The position numbers were made by a program, and so were the translations under genes. 64,000 nucleotides of DNA, from contig JAZTWV010000045.1 in the NCBI GenBank assembly GCA_045636145.1, positions 1 to 64,000 on the forward strand, given 5' to 3'. Below the pieces are notes generated by a model, which made no database searches, was not told the DNA's origin, and saw only the letters and a program-made list of their open reading frames with translations. The first letter of the stretch is position 1. Each line of letters begins with the position of its first letter. Of the stretch, positions 1 through 8,430 are shown in pieces. The DNA is from Flemingiibacterium sp045636145 (lineage in GTDB: Bacteria; Bacillota; Clostridia; Oscillospirales; CAG-272).

Positions 1-44
1 CACACAGGCGGCGTCTTTTTTGAAAATGGGGCGAAATATTTGCA

Positions 45-113
45 GGGGGGAGGGGTCACCTCCCGTTTCGCGGTTAGGCGCAAATATACAAACGGGAGGG
101 GGAACCTCTCCCC
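45..113. repeat. Imperfect long palindrome, possible dispersed intergenic repeat
   Basis: Two G/C-rich arms of about 24 bp (45-68 and 90-113) are inverted copies of one another. They share GGGAGG-type blocks and end in CCCGTTT/AAACGGG around a 21-bp centre. About three quarters of the arm positions match. The element lies downstream of a terminator and has no reading frame. Similar 'GGGGAGAGGTTCCCCC'-like palindromes occur as dispersed repeats in clostridial genomes, but only one copy is visible here, so the family assignment is inference. Confidence 0.5.
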
Positions 114-139
114 TACAAGAAAAATACCACCGTTGCCAC

Positions 140-174
140 AAAAACACGCCCCTCGGCAAATGAGCCGAGGGGTG
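140..174 (-). terminator. Rho-independent terminator of the TPM/zinc-ribbon/SPFH operon
   Basis: An 11-bp G/C-rich stem (147-157 with 164-174, one G-U pair) closes a 6-nt loop. Read on the minus strand it is followed by a run of five T (complement of 140-144). It sits just past the stop codon of the TPM gene. Confidence 0.8.
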
Positions 175-192
175 TAAAATTATACCTCTGTC

Positions 193-1056
193 TTAAAATC
201 TGCCGCCTCTGCCGCCGTGAGAGCGACCGGAGGAGCTTCGGTGACTTCCGCCACCGCCGCGGTGAGTGCCGCTGTGTGAGCTGGTCTGGCGCGGCGTACG
301 GGTCACATTGCTGTAGAGATAATTGTCACTGCTTGAGGTCAGCCGCAGACTGTTGTCCACAAGATAGCTTGAAGCGCTGATTTGACTTGACACGGTCTTC
401 ATACCGCTTTTCATCACGGATACCATGATAAAGGATACGATAAATCCGGCGATAACAGAGGGGAGAATGAAATCCGCAGGCGAGGATTTTTCCTCGACTG
501 TCCCGTAGTCGTAGTCATAGCCGTAGTCATATCCGTAATCGTAGTCATATGGAGCATTGGTTTCAAGAATAATGCCGTTTTGGGCGGCTTCTATGTAGTC
601 GGAGCAAAGCGCGGCGAAGATGACGAAAGCGTTGTAATAATTCGCCGATGAAAGGTCATCTATAAATGCGTTTTCGATGGTGTAGAGCACATTGTCGGAC
701 AGAACGGTTTCGCAGGTGCCGTGTGTGGTTATCCACCATTCACGCGCTCCCATATCAACGAGCAGAAGCACACCGTCGTCACCGTCACCGTATCCGTATC
801 CGTTTTCGTCATAGAAATCGTCAGCATAGTCCATGGCGGATTTTCCGTATGTGTCGGTCACGGTGACAATGGCGATTTCCGCCGAAATTTCCTCTGAGAT
901 GGCTTCAAGCGTACTGTTAAGTGCTTCACGCTCGTGTTCCGACAAAAGCGCGGCATCGTCTACCACAAGTGGGAGCGTTCGGTCAGCGCTGATGGGAAAG
1001 ATGAGCAGAAACGCCGCAAAAACAGTGCTTAGGAGGATTGCTGATGTCTTTTTCAT
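193..1056 (-). CDS. TPM-domain (YgcG/YdjH-like) membrane-anchored protein
   Basis: A protein of 287 residues with an N-terminal signal sequence (about 1-24) and a TPM domain (about 27-160, the fold formerly called DUF477). A low-complexity Tyr/Asp/Gly stretch follows (about 168-188), then one transmembrane segment (about 196-216) and a Ser/Gly/Arg/His-rich tail ending in GGRGGRF. TPM proteins are envelope proteins linked to membrane-protein quality control or stress, and the biochemical activity varies. The gene starts 11 bp after the zinc-ribbon gene with a GGGGGAT ribosome site, so it is the last gene of a three-gene operon. The glycine-rich tail is usual for the YgcG subgroup. The family call is strong; the physiological role is inferred from neighbours. 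Confidence 0.85.
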   Translation of the reverse strand: MKKTSAILLSTVFAAFLLIFPISADRTLPLVVDDAALLSEHEREALNSTLEAISEEISAEIAIVTVTDTYGKSAMDYADDFYDENGYGYGDGDDGVLLLVDMGAREWWITTHGTCETVLSDNVLYTIENAFIDDLSSANYYNAFVIFAALCSDYIEAAQNGIILETNAPYDYDYGYDYGYDYDYGTVEEKSSPADFILPSVIAGFIVSFIMVSVMKSGMKTVSSQISASSYLVDNSLRLTSSSDNYLYSNVTRTPRQTSSHSGTHRGGGGSHRSSSGRSHGGRGGRF

Positions 1057-1067
1057 AATAATCCCCC

Positions 1068-2153
1068 TTATAATATGCTTATCAGGTTCAAAATAGCGAA
1101 TATTATGGCAGAAGATGCCGCCGCACCGATAAGCAGATATCTAAGGTAAGCTTTTTTGTCCACCGGCAGGTCTCCTACGAATTTTCCTGTCTGACCGTTC
1201 ATTGCAAAGGTGAATTTTTGGTCGTTCCAGGTAGTATTCAGAAGCCAAACAGGGTAGAGAACATATCTTGCTTTGCCGCCATCACATTTTACGGAGCTTT
1301 GCTCCGTCATAACGGATGAATACCCCGAAACCGTGCTTCTGAAAGCATCCTCGGCACTCTTTTTGATGCGCTCGTTGGCTCTCTTTCGGCTGTCCTCGGC
1401 TGACACATCGTAGCGGTCGGCAAGATAGCCCGAAAGATACGCGGTCCGGAAGTCCACCGCCTCTGAAAAATCGAAAGGCTCGATAGATTCCATAAGGTCA
1501 TCCGCCATTTTTGTTGAGCCGTCTACGGGTACGTGGCTGAATGCCACGTTGCCGCCGCGAGTGACGGAATAGTAGCTCGTTTCCACGCAGTTGTGCGTGG
1601 GGGTGGTATATGCACGGGTCTTTGTTGCGCGGTAGCGTATGCTTGCCGACGCTTCTGCATCGTATACCCAGAATGGGACGTAAATACCCTTTATCTCGTC
1701 GATGTGGTTCTGGTCCTTGAATACCTTAGGGAGGAGCGGTTTACCCGTGATATGACGCTCGTACGCCGCCTTGGCGGCTTTCTTGTCAAGCTTAAAGGGT
1801 ATCACAAGGTCCGGCTTAAGGTCGCCTGCAAGCTGTCCCTTCATAATGATGGGATTGCCGCAGTATGGGCACTTGGATGCGGCGGTGGTGTCCTCGGCGA
1901 TTATCTCGCCGGCGCAGGTGTCGCATACATACACGCGAAGCCCCTCGGCATCTCCCTCCGTCCATTTATCGGTGGAGCTGTCCTCCCAATTTATATGGTC
2001 ATCGTCGGAAATGTTCAGGTCTTCGTCGTAGTGCTTAAGCGCATCAAGCTCAAATTCCGTGTCGCAGTACGGACATTTCGGCTTTTGCGACGCGGTGTCA
2101 AATTCAATCGTACCGCCGCAGCACGGACATTTGTATGTTGAAAGCTCACTCAT
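1068..2153 (-). CDS. Zinc-ribbon protein with C-terminal membrane segment (YdjG-like)
   Basis: 361 residues. The N-terminus carries a TFIIB-type zinc ribbon with Cys9/Cys12 and Cys27/Cys30. A second Cys pair follows near 76-79 (CDTC) and another near 95-98 (CPYC). A long soluble region with no recognised catalytic motif follows, and one hydrophobic segment closes the protein (about 340-361), so it is probably a tail-anchored cytoplasmic protein. The start ATG overlaps the stop codon of the SPFH gene by one base, which implies translational coupling. In Bacillus, YdjG sits with YdjH (TPM) and YdjI (SPFH), and this gene matches that context. The molecular function is unknown. Confidence 0.75.
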   Translation of the reverse strand: MSELSTYKCPCCGGTIEFDTASQKPKCPYCDTEFELDALKHYDEDLNISDDDHINWEDSSTDKWTEGDAEGLRVYVCDTCAGEIIAEDTTAASKCPYCGNPIIMKGQLAGDLKPDLVIPFKLDKKAAKAAYERHITGKPLLPKVFKDQNHIDEIKGIYVPFWVYDAEASASIRYRATKTRAYTTPTHNCVETSYYSVTRGGNVAFSHVPVDGSTKMADDLMESIEPFDFSEAVDFRTAYLSGYLADRYDVSAEDSRKRANERIKKSAEDAFRSTVSGYSSVMTEQSSVKCDGGKARYVLYPVWLLNTTWNDQKFTFAMNGQTGKFVGDLPVDKKAYLRYLLIGAAASSAIIFAILNLISIL

Positions 2154-3457
2154 TATTTCGCGTCGTTCTCGTTGAATCTGTCACCGCATTCGGGACAGAA
2201 TTTCGGCGGATTTGTGGGGTCTGAAGGCTCCCATCCGCATTTATCGCATCTGTAGAGCGGAGCGCCCACAGGCTTTTTCGCACCACATTCGGCACAGAAT
2301 TTGCCTTTGTTGACAGTGCCGCAAGCGCACTTCCAGCCATCAGCCGCAGGTGCTTCGGGCTTCTTTGCACCGCACTCGGCACAGAATTTGCCCTTGTTGA
2401 CAGCACCGCAGGCACATTTCCAGCCGTCAGCGGCTGGTGCAGGTGCAGTCTGCTGCTGTCCCATAGCGAACAGGTTCTGTGCATTGACGCCGCCCTGATT
2501 CATAGCCATTCCCATACCCATAAAGCCGGTCATAGCTCCGGCGGAGTTGGAAGCCGCCGCCCTCATAGCGTCAGCCTGCGCACCAACCAGTGTTGCGCCT
2601 GCCATGGTGGGGTCTCTGTACATAGCCGCTTTCTGCGCATCCTTCAGCATCTGCTGATCCTCGTCGGTGAGGCTCGGCGGATTGATCGCTACCTTTACAT
2701 CGCCGATTCCGCGCTCGCCCCATTCGCCTGCAAGCTCCTCGTTAAGGAATACTTCAAGCTCGCTTGTGTGAGCAGGAATCTGATTTGGGCGAAGCTCAAG
2801 ATTTGAGAGCTTTGCAAGTGCCGGACCGAGGGCACTGAGAAACTCGGTCTTCATAGTGTCGCGGAGCATTTCTTTACTGTAGGATTCGGTTACGTTGCCG
2901 CCCACTTTGGTGTAGAACTTCAGTGGGTCAACAAGGCGGAATGTGTACACGCCGTTGCAGCGAAGTGATACGTCAACGTCAAAGTTGATTCGCGAATCCA
3001 CTACGCGGAAGGTGATAGGCGTTTGCGTTCCGAATTTGTTATCGAGGATTTCCTTGGTGTTGAAATAATACACACGCTGATCTTTACCGGTGTCGCCGCC
3101 GTAGGTGAAGCGTTTGCCGATAAGCTTGAATGTGTTTATGATCGATTCGCCGAGATTTCCGGCAAAAATGGTAGGCTCGGTTGAGGAATCGTAGGTAAAT
3201 TCGCCCGGCTCGGCGCAGACCTCAACGATCTTGCCCTGCTCAACGATGATCATGCACTGTCCGTCTGCAACGGCAATCCCTGAGCCGTTTGAGATAATAT
3301 TGTCGGACGCCTTTGTATTTGAGGAGCGATTCCCGATGACCTTCTGACCCTTTACCATCAGGGTGTCGTTATCAATTGCTTCGCAGTAGAAAAATTCTTT
3401 CCATTGATCGGCGAGAGTGCCGCCAAGAGCACCCAAACCTGCCTTGATGAGTCCCAT
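2153..3457 (-). CDS. SPFH-domain protein with three C-terminal zinc ribbons (YdjI-like)
   Basis: 434 residues. Residues about 1-290 form an SPFH/band-7-type domain of the 'virion core protein' (YdjI) subgroup, which lacks an N-terminal transmembrane helix. A Gly/Ala/Met-rich linker follows. The C-terminus has three zinc ribbons: two near-identical ones (WKCACG...KFCAECGAKKP) in tandem, then a third ending FCPECGDRF. In Bacillus, YdjI belongs to a membrane-stress operon and helps place the PspA-like partner at the membrane. No pspA-like gene is visible in this window. The gene is first in its operon, with GGAGG nine bases before the ATG and a good promoter upstream. Confidence 0.85.
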   Translation of the reverse strand: MGLIKAGLGALGGTLADQWKEFFYCEAIDNDTLMVKGQKVIGNRSSNTKASDNIISNGSGIAVADGQCMIIVEQGKIVEVCAEPGEFTYDSSTEPTIFAGNLGESIINTFKLIGKRFTYGGDTGKDQRVYYFNTKEILDNKFGTQTPITFRVVDSRINFDVDVSLRCNGVYTFRLVDPLKFYTKVGGNVTESYSKEMLRDTMKTEFLSALGPALAKLSNLELRPNQIPAHTSELEVFLNEELAGEWGERGIGDVKVAINPPSLTDEDQQMLKDAQKAAMYRDPTMAGATLVGAQADAMRAAASNSAGAMTGFMGMGMAMNQGGVNAQNLFAMGQQQTAPAPAADGWKCACGAVNKGKFCAECGAKKPEAPAADGWKCACGTVNKGKFCAECGAKKPVGAPLYRCDKCGWEPSDPTNPPKFCPECGDRFNENDAK

Positions 3458-3496
3458 AGTTAAATACCTCCAAGTATAAATTATTTTTATATATTT

Positions 3497-3525
3497 ATTG
3501 TATCATAATATACACAATAATTCAA
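3497..3525 (-). promoter_or_regulatory. Sigma-A-type promoter of the SPFH operon
   Basis: On the minus strand the -35 is TTGAAT (3525-3520), the spacer 17 bp and the -10 TACAAT (3502-3497), preceded by TG as an extended -10. It lies 40 bp before the SPFH start codon. Confidence 0.7.
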
Positions 3526-3571
3526 TAGGATAAAGAGAAAATTTACGTACCCGAGAAATATTTCAATATTG

Positions 3572-3600
3572 TTGACTTTTCTGCGGCGTTGTGGTATACT
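3572..3600 (+). promoter_or_regulatory. Sigma-A-type promoter of the AEC transporter gene
   Basis: TTGACT (3572-3577), a 17-bp spacer and TATACT (3595-3600) with TGG extended -10. It lies 57 bp before the chosen ATG. Confidence 0.75.
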
Positions 3601-3657
3601 TTTGTTTGTTGAAAACTCAGATATGGGATATAGTGCCAATTTACTTTGGAGAAAAAT

Positions 3658-4593
3658 ATGTATACGGTATTTTCACAGGTATTTACGCTGTTTTCTTTTA
3701 TTGCTGTCGGATATGCGCTTGCAAAATTCGGGATTGTGAAGTCCGAGCACTCAAAGATTCTGTCATCGCTTCTTGTGTTCGTGTTTTCGCCCTGCAACGG
3801 CTACAATACGTTTTCTAAACAGTTTACGGCTACGTACGTAAAAGATAAATATGTGCTTTTGATATCGGGTACGGTAATGCTGCTTCTGCTTGCATTCGGT
3901 ATGCACGCGGTGGGGAAGCTGTTTTCCAAGGATAAGTATGAGCAGGGAGTGTATGAATACTCTCTTACGCTTGCAAATTACGGATATTTCGGATTTGCAA
4001 TGACTGAAGGGCTTTTCGGCAGTGCAGGACTCATGGACTTCATGATGTTCACCTTCCCTGCCGTATTTTACGTTTATACATATGCATACTGTATGCTGAC
4101 AAAATCCAAGGTCAGCCTGAAGCGACTTCTGAATCCGCCAATGATTGCGTTTTTTGTGGGAGGCGCGGTTGGAATTACAGGCATACAGCTCCCTTCGGCA
4201 ATCGGGTCGATAGCCGCTATGGGAAGCAGTTGTATGGGACCTGTAAGTATGCTCCTTGCCGGTATCGTTATGTCCGATTTCAAGCCGGCATCACTCCTTA
4301 CAAGTAAGCGCTCCTATGCTTTGAGTGCCCTTCGCCTTATAGTTATACCGATTACGGTGGGCGGAATACTTATGGCATCGGGGGCGGCACTCTCTCTGCT
4401 TGACAATGCGGTGTTCCACGCCGTATTTGTTTGTGCTGTATTGTTTGTTTCCATGCCGTGCGGGCTTAACACAATCGTTTTTCCCCGACTTGTTGATGAA
4501 AACTGTGAGATAGGAGCAAGTCTTGCGTTTGTGTCAAGTATTTTGGCTTGCGCCACAATACCGCTTGTTCTGACGCTGTTTGGGATAAGCTGA
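3658..4593 (+). CDS. AEC-family (auxin efflux carrier) transporter
   Basis: 311 residues and almost entirely hydrophobic, with about ten predicted transmembrane segments in two inverted halves, as in the AEC/bile-acid-sodium-symporter superfamily. Bacterial members export or import organic acids such as malate or malonate; the substrate cannot be read from sequence. An upstream TTG at 3646 is possible, but GGAG at 3648-3651 lies six bases before ATG 3658, so I chose the ATG. The gene is monocistronic: its own promoter lies upstream and a hairpin terminator downstream. Confidence 0.85.
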   Translation: MYTVFSQVFTLFSFIAVGYALAKFGIVKSEHSKILSSLLVFVFSPCNGYNTFSKQFTATYVKDKYVLLISGTVMLLLLAFGMHAVGKLFSKDKYEQGVYEYSLTLANYGYFGFAMTEGLFGSAGLMDFMMFTFPAVFYVYTYAYCMLTKSKVSLKRLLNPPMIAFFVGGAVGITGIQLPSAIGSIAAMGSSCMGPVSMLLAGIVMSDFKPASLLTSKRSYALSALRLIVIPITVGGILMASGAALSLLDNAVFHAVFVCAVLFVSMPCGLNTIVFPRLVDENCEIGASLAFVSSILACATIPLVLTLFGIS

Positions 4594-4613
4594 GTGTGGA
4601 AAAATTAAGTGAA

Positions 4614-4654
4614 GCGGAAATTTGGCGCAATTATTGCCCGGTTTTCGCTTTTTT
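4614..4654 (+). terminator. Probable terminator after the AEC gene
   Basis: GCGGAAA (4614-4620) pairs with TTTTCGC (4642-4648), with further imperfect pairing inside (GGCGCAAT/ATTGCCC). Six T follow. The stem is imperfect but well placed. Confidence 0.6.
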
Positions 4655-4709
4655 GCGTTTAAAAAAGCGCACAAAACGCAAAAATATATAAACTTTTTTC
4701 ATTAAAATA

Positions 4710-4738
4710 TAGACAGATTCAAAAATAAGTGGTATAAT
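4710..4738 (+). promoter_or_regulatory. Promoter of the yybS-gdpP-rplI-dnaB block
   Basis: TAGACA (4710-4715), a 17-bp spacer and TATAAT (4733-4738) with TGG extended -10, 51 bp before the first start codon. Confidence 0.7.
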
Positions 4739-4788
4739 ATAGATTAACATGGCGTATTGTTGCCATTGGCTGACTGTGAGGTGGTAAT

Positions 4789-5898
4789 ATGGATAATAAG
4801 AATATCGGTGAATCTGTACACCTTACAATACCTGCGCGTATCGCCTTTTTAGCGGCGATTTGCATTCTTAGCTTCATATGGTCAACGGGAGCGCTTGGAA
4901 TGGTTGGACTACTTTGCGGTATACTTGCGGCGGCTCTCAACATTGTTGTATTGCTTGATGCCGGAAATTCAGCACCATGGCTTTTCGGCACCGCGGCTGT
5001 TAATCTTGCGGCATACGGTGCGGCAGTGGTGTATGCACGCTCGTTTGATGTAATGCTGACCGCGCTTTATCCGCTTATCATGGCGGCGGCTGTTTATCTG
5101 ACACTGCGCATGAAAATGGGACGCTCCGCATCTATTGCTGCTGCGGCATTCTGCGGTACGGTTCTGATGCTTGCGGCATTCGCCGCCGCGGTTTATTCAC
5201 AGTTTGGTGCACTCAATGCCGAGAGCATCAATGCGGCGCTGGACAGTATATATGAGCCGATAATCGAATATTACAATAATCTTCTTAAAGAGCTTGCCGA
5301 CGAGGCGAATATCACGCTTGCGGCAGTGGATGCAAAGAAGCTTCTGTACTATGCCAAGTCTATGCTTATAGGCAGTGTAGGCACTGTGATGATAGTGCTT
5401 TCATATTTCGTTACGCTTGGGGCACGTGTGATTGCATCTGCTTTCGGAGTTGATAGCATTTTTCCTGCCGGACTCAGGGTCGGCATATCCGCAAAGATTA
5501 CCAAGGACGGACCCACAGTTGAGATATTCCGTGAGCCTGTAAGATGGCGTATTGAGCTTGACTTTGTAAGTGCCGCAATATATTTGGCGGCATATGCGGT
5601 GTCTGTTCTGACAGCGACCTCTCGGAATATGTCACTTCCGCTTATGGCGGCGGAGAATCTTATTCTGATACTCTCTCCCGGATTTTTTTACTGCGGCGCA
5701 CGTGATGTTGTGCTGGGACTTCGAGGAAAAGCGTCTATGGGCCGAATGAGCAGGCTTATACTCATTCCCGCATTGCTTCTTGCACTTATCAATCCCTCGT
5801 CCATAATTATACTTCTGTGCGCGCTTGGCGTTATCGTCACGTTCCGTGAAAACAGAGCGCGCCGCAAAATGCAGGATAACGGAAAGGAAACAAAATGA
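4789..5898 (+). CDS. yybS: DUF2232 (YybS-like) multi-pass membrane protein
   Basis: 369 residues, with hydrophobic segments near the N-terminus (about 15-110) and in the C-terminal half, a layout typical of DUF2232. The family resembles S-component-like integral membrane proteins but has no settled function. The context is diagnostic: in Bacillus and Clostridia yybS lies directly before gdpP (yybT), rplI and the replicative helicase gene, exactly as here. It overlaps gdpP by four bases (ATGA), so the two are translationally coupled. A GAGGTGG site precedes the ATG. The family call rests on topology plus gene order. Confidence 0.75.
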   Translation: MDNKNIGESVHLTIPARIAFLAAICILSFIWSTGALGMVGLLCGILAAALNIVVLLDAGNSAPWLFGTAAVNLAAYGAAVVYARSFDVMLTALYPLIMAAAVYLTLRMKMGRSASIAAAAFCGTVLMLAAFAAAVYSQFGALNAESINAALDSIYEPIIEYYNNLLKELADEANITLAAVDAKKLLYYAKSMLIGSVGTVMIVLSYFVTLGARVIASAFGVDSIFPAGLRVGISAKITKDGPTVEIFREPVRWRIELDFVSAAIYLAAYAVSVLTATSRNMSLPLMAAENLILILSPGFFYCGARDVVLGLRGKASMGRMSRLILIPALLLALINPSSIIILLCALGVIVTFRENRARRKMQDNGKETK

Positions 5899-7937
5899 GC
5901 CACAAAAACAAATATGATAAAAAGCCGCTTGTATTTTCGCGGCGAGTAATGATCGTGCTTATCGTTGCTGTATTCTTCTTTGCTCTCTACGGCGTGCTCA
6001 TGCATTTTTCCGAGCTTGACGCCCTTACTGTCGGTGGAGTTATGCTTGTATGCCTTGTTTTGGCTGAATTTACAGCACTTAAGCTTTACGGCTTTTTCAG
6101 CTTCCGCATGGCTGATCCCGACGATGAAAAGCTGTCACCCATACTTGGGAATATTACGCTTGATTTTATACTTAAGCTGTATCTTCCCGTGGTTATATGC
6201 GATGAATCGGGAAAGATCATATGGTACAACAACGCATTCACAGGTGCCGCAAATCCAAGGGAAGTGCTGTATGCCAAGTATATAGACAGTGTTGCGGACG
6301 TTACAATCGACCGCATTCTTGAAGATACATCCGCATCCCCCGATGACATAACCTATCCCGACGGTGTGGAGGCGGTTGCATATGACCGTGTATTCCGCAT
6401 TAAAGGCTATAAAATAACCTCTCAGGGAAAGAATTATATAATCACCGTATGGAACGAGCGCACTGAGCTAAAACAGCTTGCAAAGCGACTTTCCGACGAG
6501 GAGACAATCATTGCCTATGTTATGATTGATAATCTTGATGAGCTTATGCAGTTCGTTCAGGAGAAGTACCGCGCGGCGGCGGCACAGGTTGAGGCTATTC
6601 TTAAAGAATGGGCTGATTCTGTTGGCGGTATTCTTAAGGAATACGAGCGCGACAAGTTTATATTCCTGTTTGAAGCGCGTTACCTTGATGAGTTCATTGA
6701 ACGAAAATTCGATGTGCTTGACCGAATCCGCGAGGTTCGGATCGGTGAGGGAAGTATGCCTGTTACCGTTTCTATCGGTATATCCCGTGTTAAGGGCAGT
6801 CTTGCCGACAAGGACCGCGATGCACACGCATCTCTCGATCTTGCGCTTCAGCGCGGCGGCGATCAGGTGGTGGTTAAAAACACCCACAATACAGAATTTT
6901 ACGGTGGACGCACAAAGACCGTACAAAAACGTACAAAGGTTCGTGCCAGAGTTATTGCAAATCAGCTTTCACTTTGTATGGCAAAGGCAAACAATGTGCT
7001 TATCATGGGTCACAAGAACCCTGACTACGATTCAATCGGTGCGTGTATCGGTATCGCCCGACTTGCCATGTTCTGCGGCGTAAAAGCCAATATTGTGGCA
7101 GACCGCGAGGATGCCAATATAAAGAGTGCGATTGCACGTGTAGCACCGCTTCCCGAATATTCCGATATATTTGTTGACAGCATAACCGGGCAGGATATGA
7201 TACATTCGGACACGCTTCTTGTTATAGTTGACGTTAATAATCCCGTGCAGTTTGAAGCTCCCGATATTGCTGACAACGTAGGCATGATCGCCATAATCGA
7301 CCATCACAGAAAGACGGGCGATTATAAGCATGAGCCGGCTATCTCCTATATTGAGCCGTCCGCATCCTCTGCCTGCGAGCTTGTTTCGGAAATGCTTGAA
7401 CAGGCACTCCCCATCGGCGGACTTCACCGAGAGGAAGCTGACGCGCTTTATGCAGGTATGCTTCTTGATACAAAGCAGTTCTCCCGCAATACGGGTGTAA
7501 GAACCTTCAGTGCCGCGCTTTATCTGCGTTCTGAGGGAGCAAATCCCACCGAGGTACAGTGGTTCTTTAAATCAGGACTTGAAGATTTCATGAGAGAAGC
7601 GAAATTCTCCATGAATGTTGTCACATACCGTCAGATGTTTGCTATTTCCATGAGCGACAGCGACGGCGCGCCTCAAGATCGCGTGGCGGCGGCAAAGGCG
7701 GCGGACAAGCTGCTTTCCGTAAGCGGCGTTATGGCAAGCTTTGCGCTTGTTCAGATTGATGACAGCGTGCATATATCAGCTCGCTCCGCAGGAAATATAA
7801 ACGTACAGCTTATACTTGAAAAGATGGGCGGCGGAGGATATTACGAGGCGGCAGGCGCATTCTTAAAGGATGTGTCCATGACCTCGGCACTGACGGCACT
7901 TAAAGATGCAATAGACGATTATATGAAGAAAAATTAA
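5895..7937 (+). CDS. gdpP: GdpP/YybT-type cyclic-di-AMP phosphodiesterase
   Basis: 680 residues, hydrolysing c-di-AMP (to pApA in characterised homologues). Domain order: two transmembrane helices (about 15-60), a PAS-like domain (about 85-180), a degenerate GGDEF domain in which the signature is replaced by YERDKF, a DHH domain with GHKNPDYDSIGA and the IDHHRK motif, and C-terminal DHHA1. All of this matches GdpP in order and length. One oddity is that the usual GGGGH of DHHA1 reads GGGGYYEAAGA here, so the His is a Tyr. It starts inside the yybS stop codon, and rplI follows after 41 bp. It probably affects potassium and cell-wall homeostasis. Confidence 0.93.
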   Translation: MSHKNKYDKKPLVFSRRVMIVLIVAVFFFALYGVLMHFSELDALTVGGVMLVCLVLAEFTALKLYGFFSFRMADPDDEKLSPILGNITLDFILKLYLPVVICDESGKIIWYNNAFTGAANPREVLYAKYIDSVADVTIDRILEDTSASPDDITYPDGVEAVAYDRVFRIKGYKITSQGKNYIITVWNERTELKQLAKRLSDEETIIAYVMIDNLDELMQFVQEKYRAAAAQVEAILKEWADSVGGILKEYERDKFIFLFEARYLDEFIERKFDVLDRIREVRIGEGSMPVTVSIGISRVKGSLADKDRDAHASLDLALQRGGDQVVVKNTHNTEFYGGRTKTVQKRTKVRARVIANQLSLCMAKANNVLIMGHKNPDYDSIGACIGIARLAMFCGVKANIVADREDANIKSAIARVAPLPEYSDIFVDSITGQDMIHSDTLLVIVDVNNPVQFEAPDIADNVGMIAIIDHHRKTGDYKHEPAISYIEPSASSACELVSEMLEQALPIGGLHREEADALYAGMLLDTKQFSRNTGVRTFSAALYLRSEGANPTEVQWFFKSGLEDFMREAKFSMNVVTYRQMFAISMSDSDGAPQDRVAAAKAADKLLSVSGVMASFALVQIDDSVHISARSAGNINVQLILEKMGGGGYYEAAGAFLKDVSMTSALTALKDAIDDYMKKN

Positions 7938-7978
7938 GATTAGGTAGAAGAGTTACACACAAATAAGGAGTAAATAAA

Positions 7979-8428
7979 ATGAAAGTTGTATTGACACAGG
8001 ATGTAAAATCTCAGGGCAAAAAGGGCCAGCTTATAAATGTTTCCGACGGATATGCACGTAATTTCCTGCTTCCCAAGGGACTTGCGATCATTGCCGACAA
8101 CAAGGCGCTTAACGAGATCAAGGGACGCGAGGAATCCGAAAAGCATAAGCGCGAGGTAGAGCTTCAGAATGCCAAGGACACTGCGGCAAAGCTTGAAACT
8201 GTGGTTATTAAGCTCTCCGCAAAACCCGGTAAGGACGGCACTATCTACGGCTCCGTTACCACAAAGGACATCGCTGATGAACTTGCCGCACAGGCTGATA
8301 TTACCGTTGACAAGCGTAAGATCATGCTTGATAATCCGCTTAAGACCTTCGGTATGCATACGGTTGAAGTAAAGCTTCATGCGCAGGTGGTAGGCAAGAT
8401 CAACGTTCTTGTGAACGAAGAAAAGTAA
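7979..8428 (+). CDS. rplI: 50S ribosomal protein L9
   Basis: 149 residues, the normal length for bL9. The N-terminal rRNA-binding lobe shows VKSQGKKGQLINVSDGYARN and NFLLPKGLA, followed by the long connecting helix rich in Glu/Lys and a C-terminal lobe containing GSVTTKDIA. AAGGAG lies eight bases before the ATG. Its place between gdpP and dnaB is the conserved Firmicutes arrangement, and the gap to dnaB is only two bases. Confidence 0.97.
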   Translation: MKVVLTQDVKSQGKKGQLINVSDGYARNFLLPKGLAIIADNKALNEIKGREESEKHKREVELQNAKDTAAKLETVVIKLSAKPGKDGTIYGSVTTKDIADELAAQADITVDKRKIMLDNPLKTFGMHTVEVKLHAQVVGKINVLVNEEK

Positions 8429-8430
8429 TC

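Noticed and set aside
480..550. Short tandem repeat (GTAGTCATA-like)
   Set aside because: It encodes the Tyr/Asp/Gly stretch in the TPM protein and is ordinary coding low complexity.
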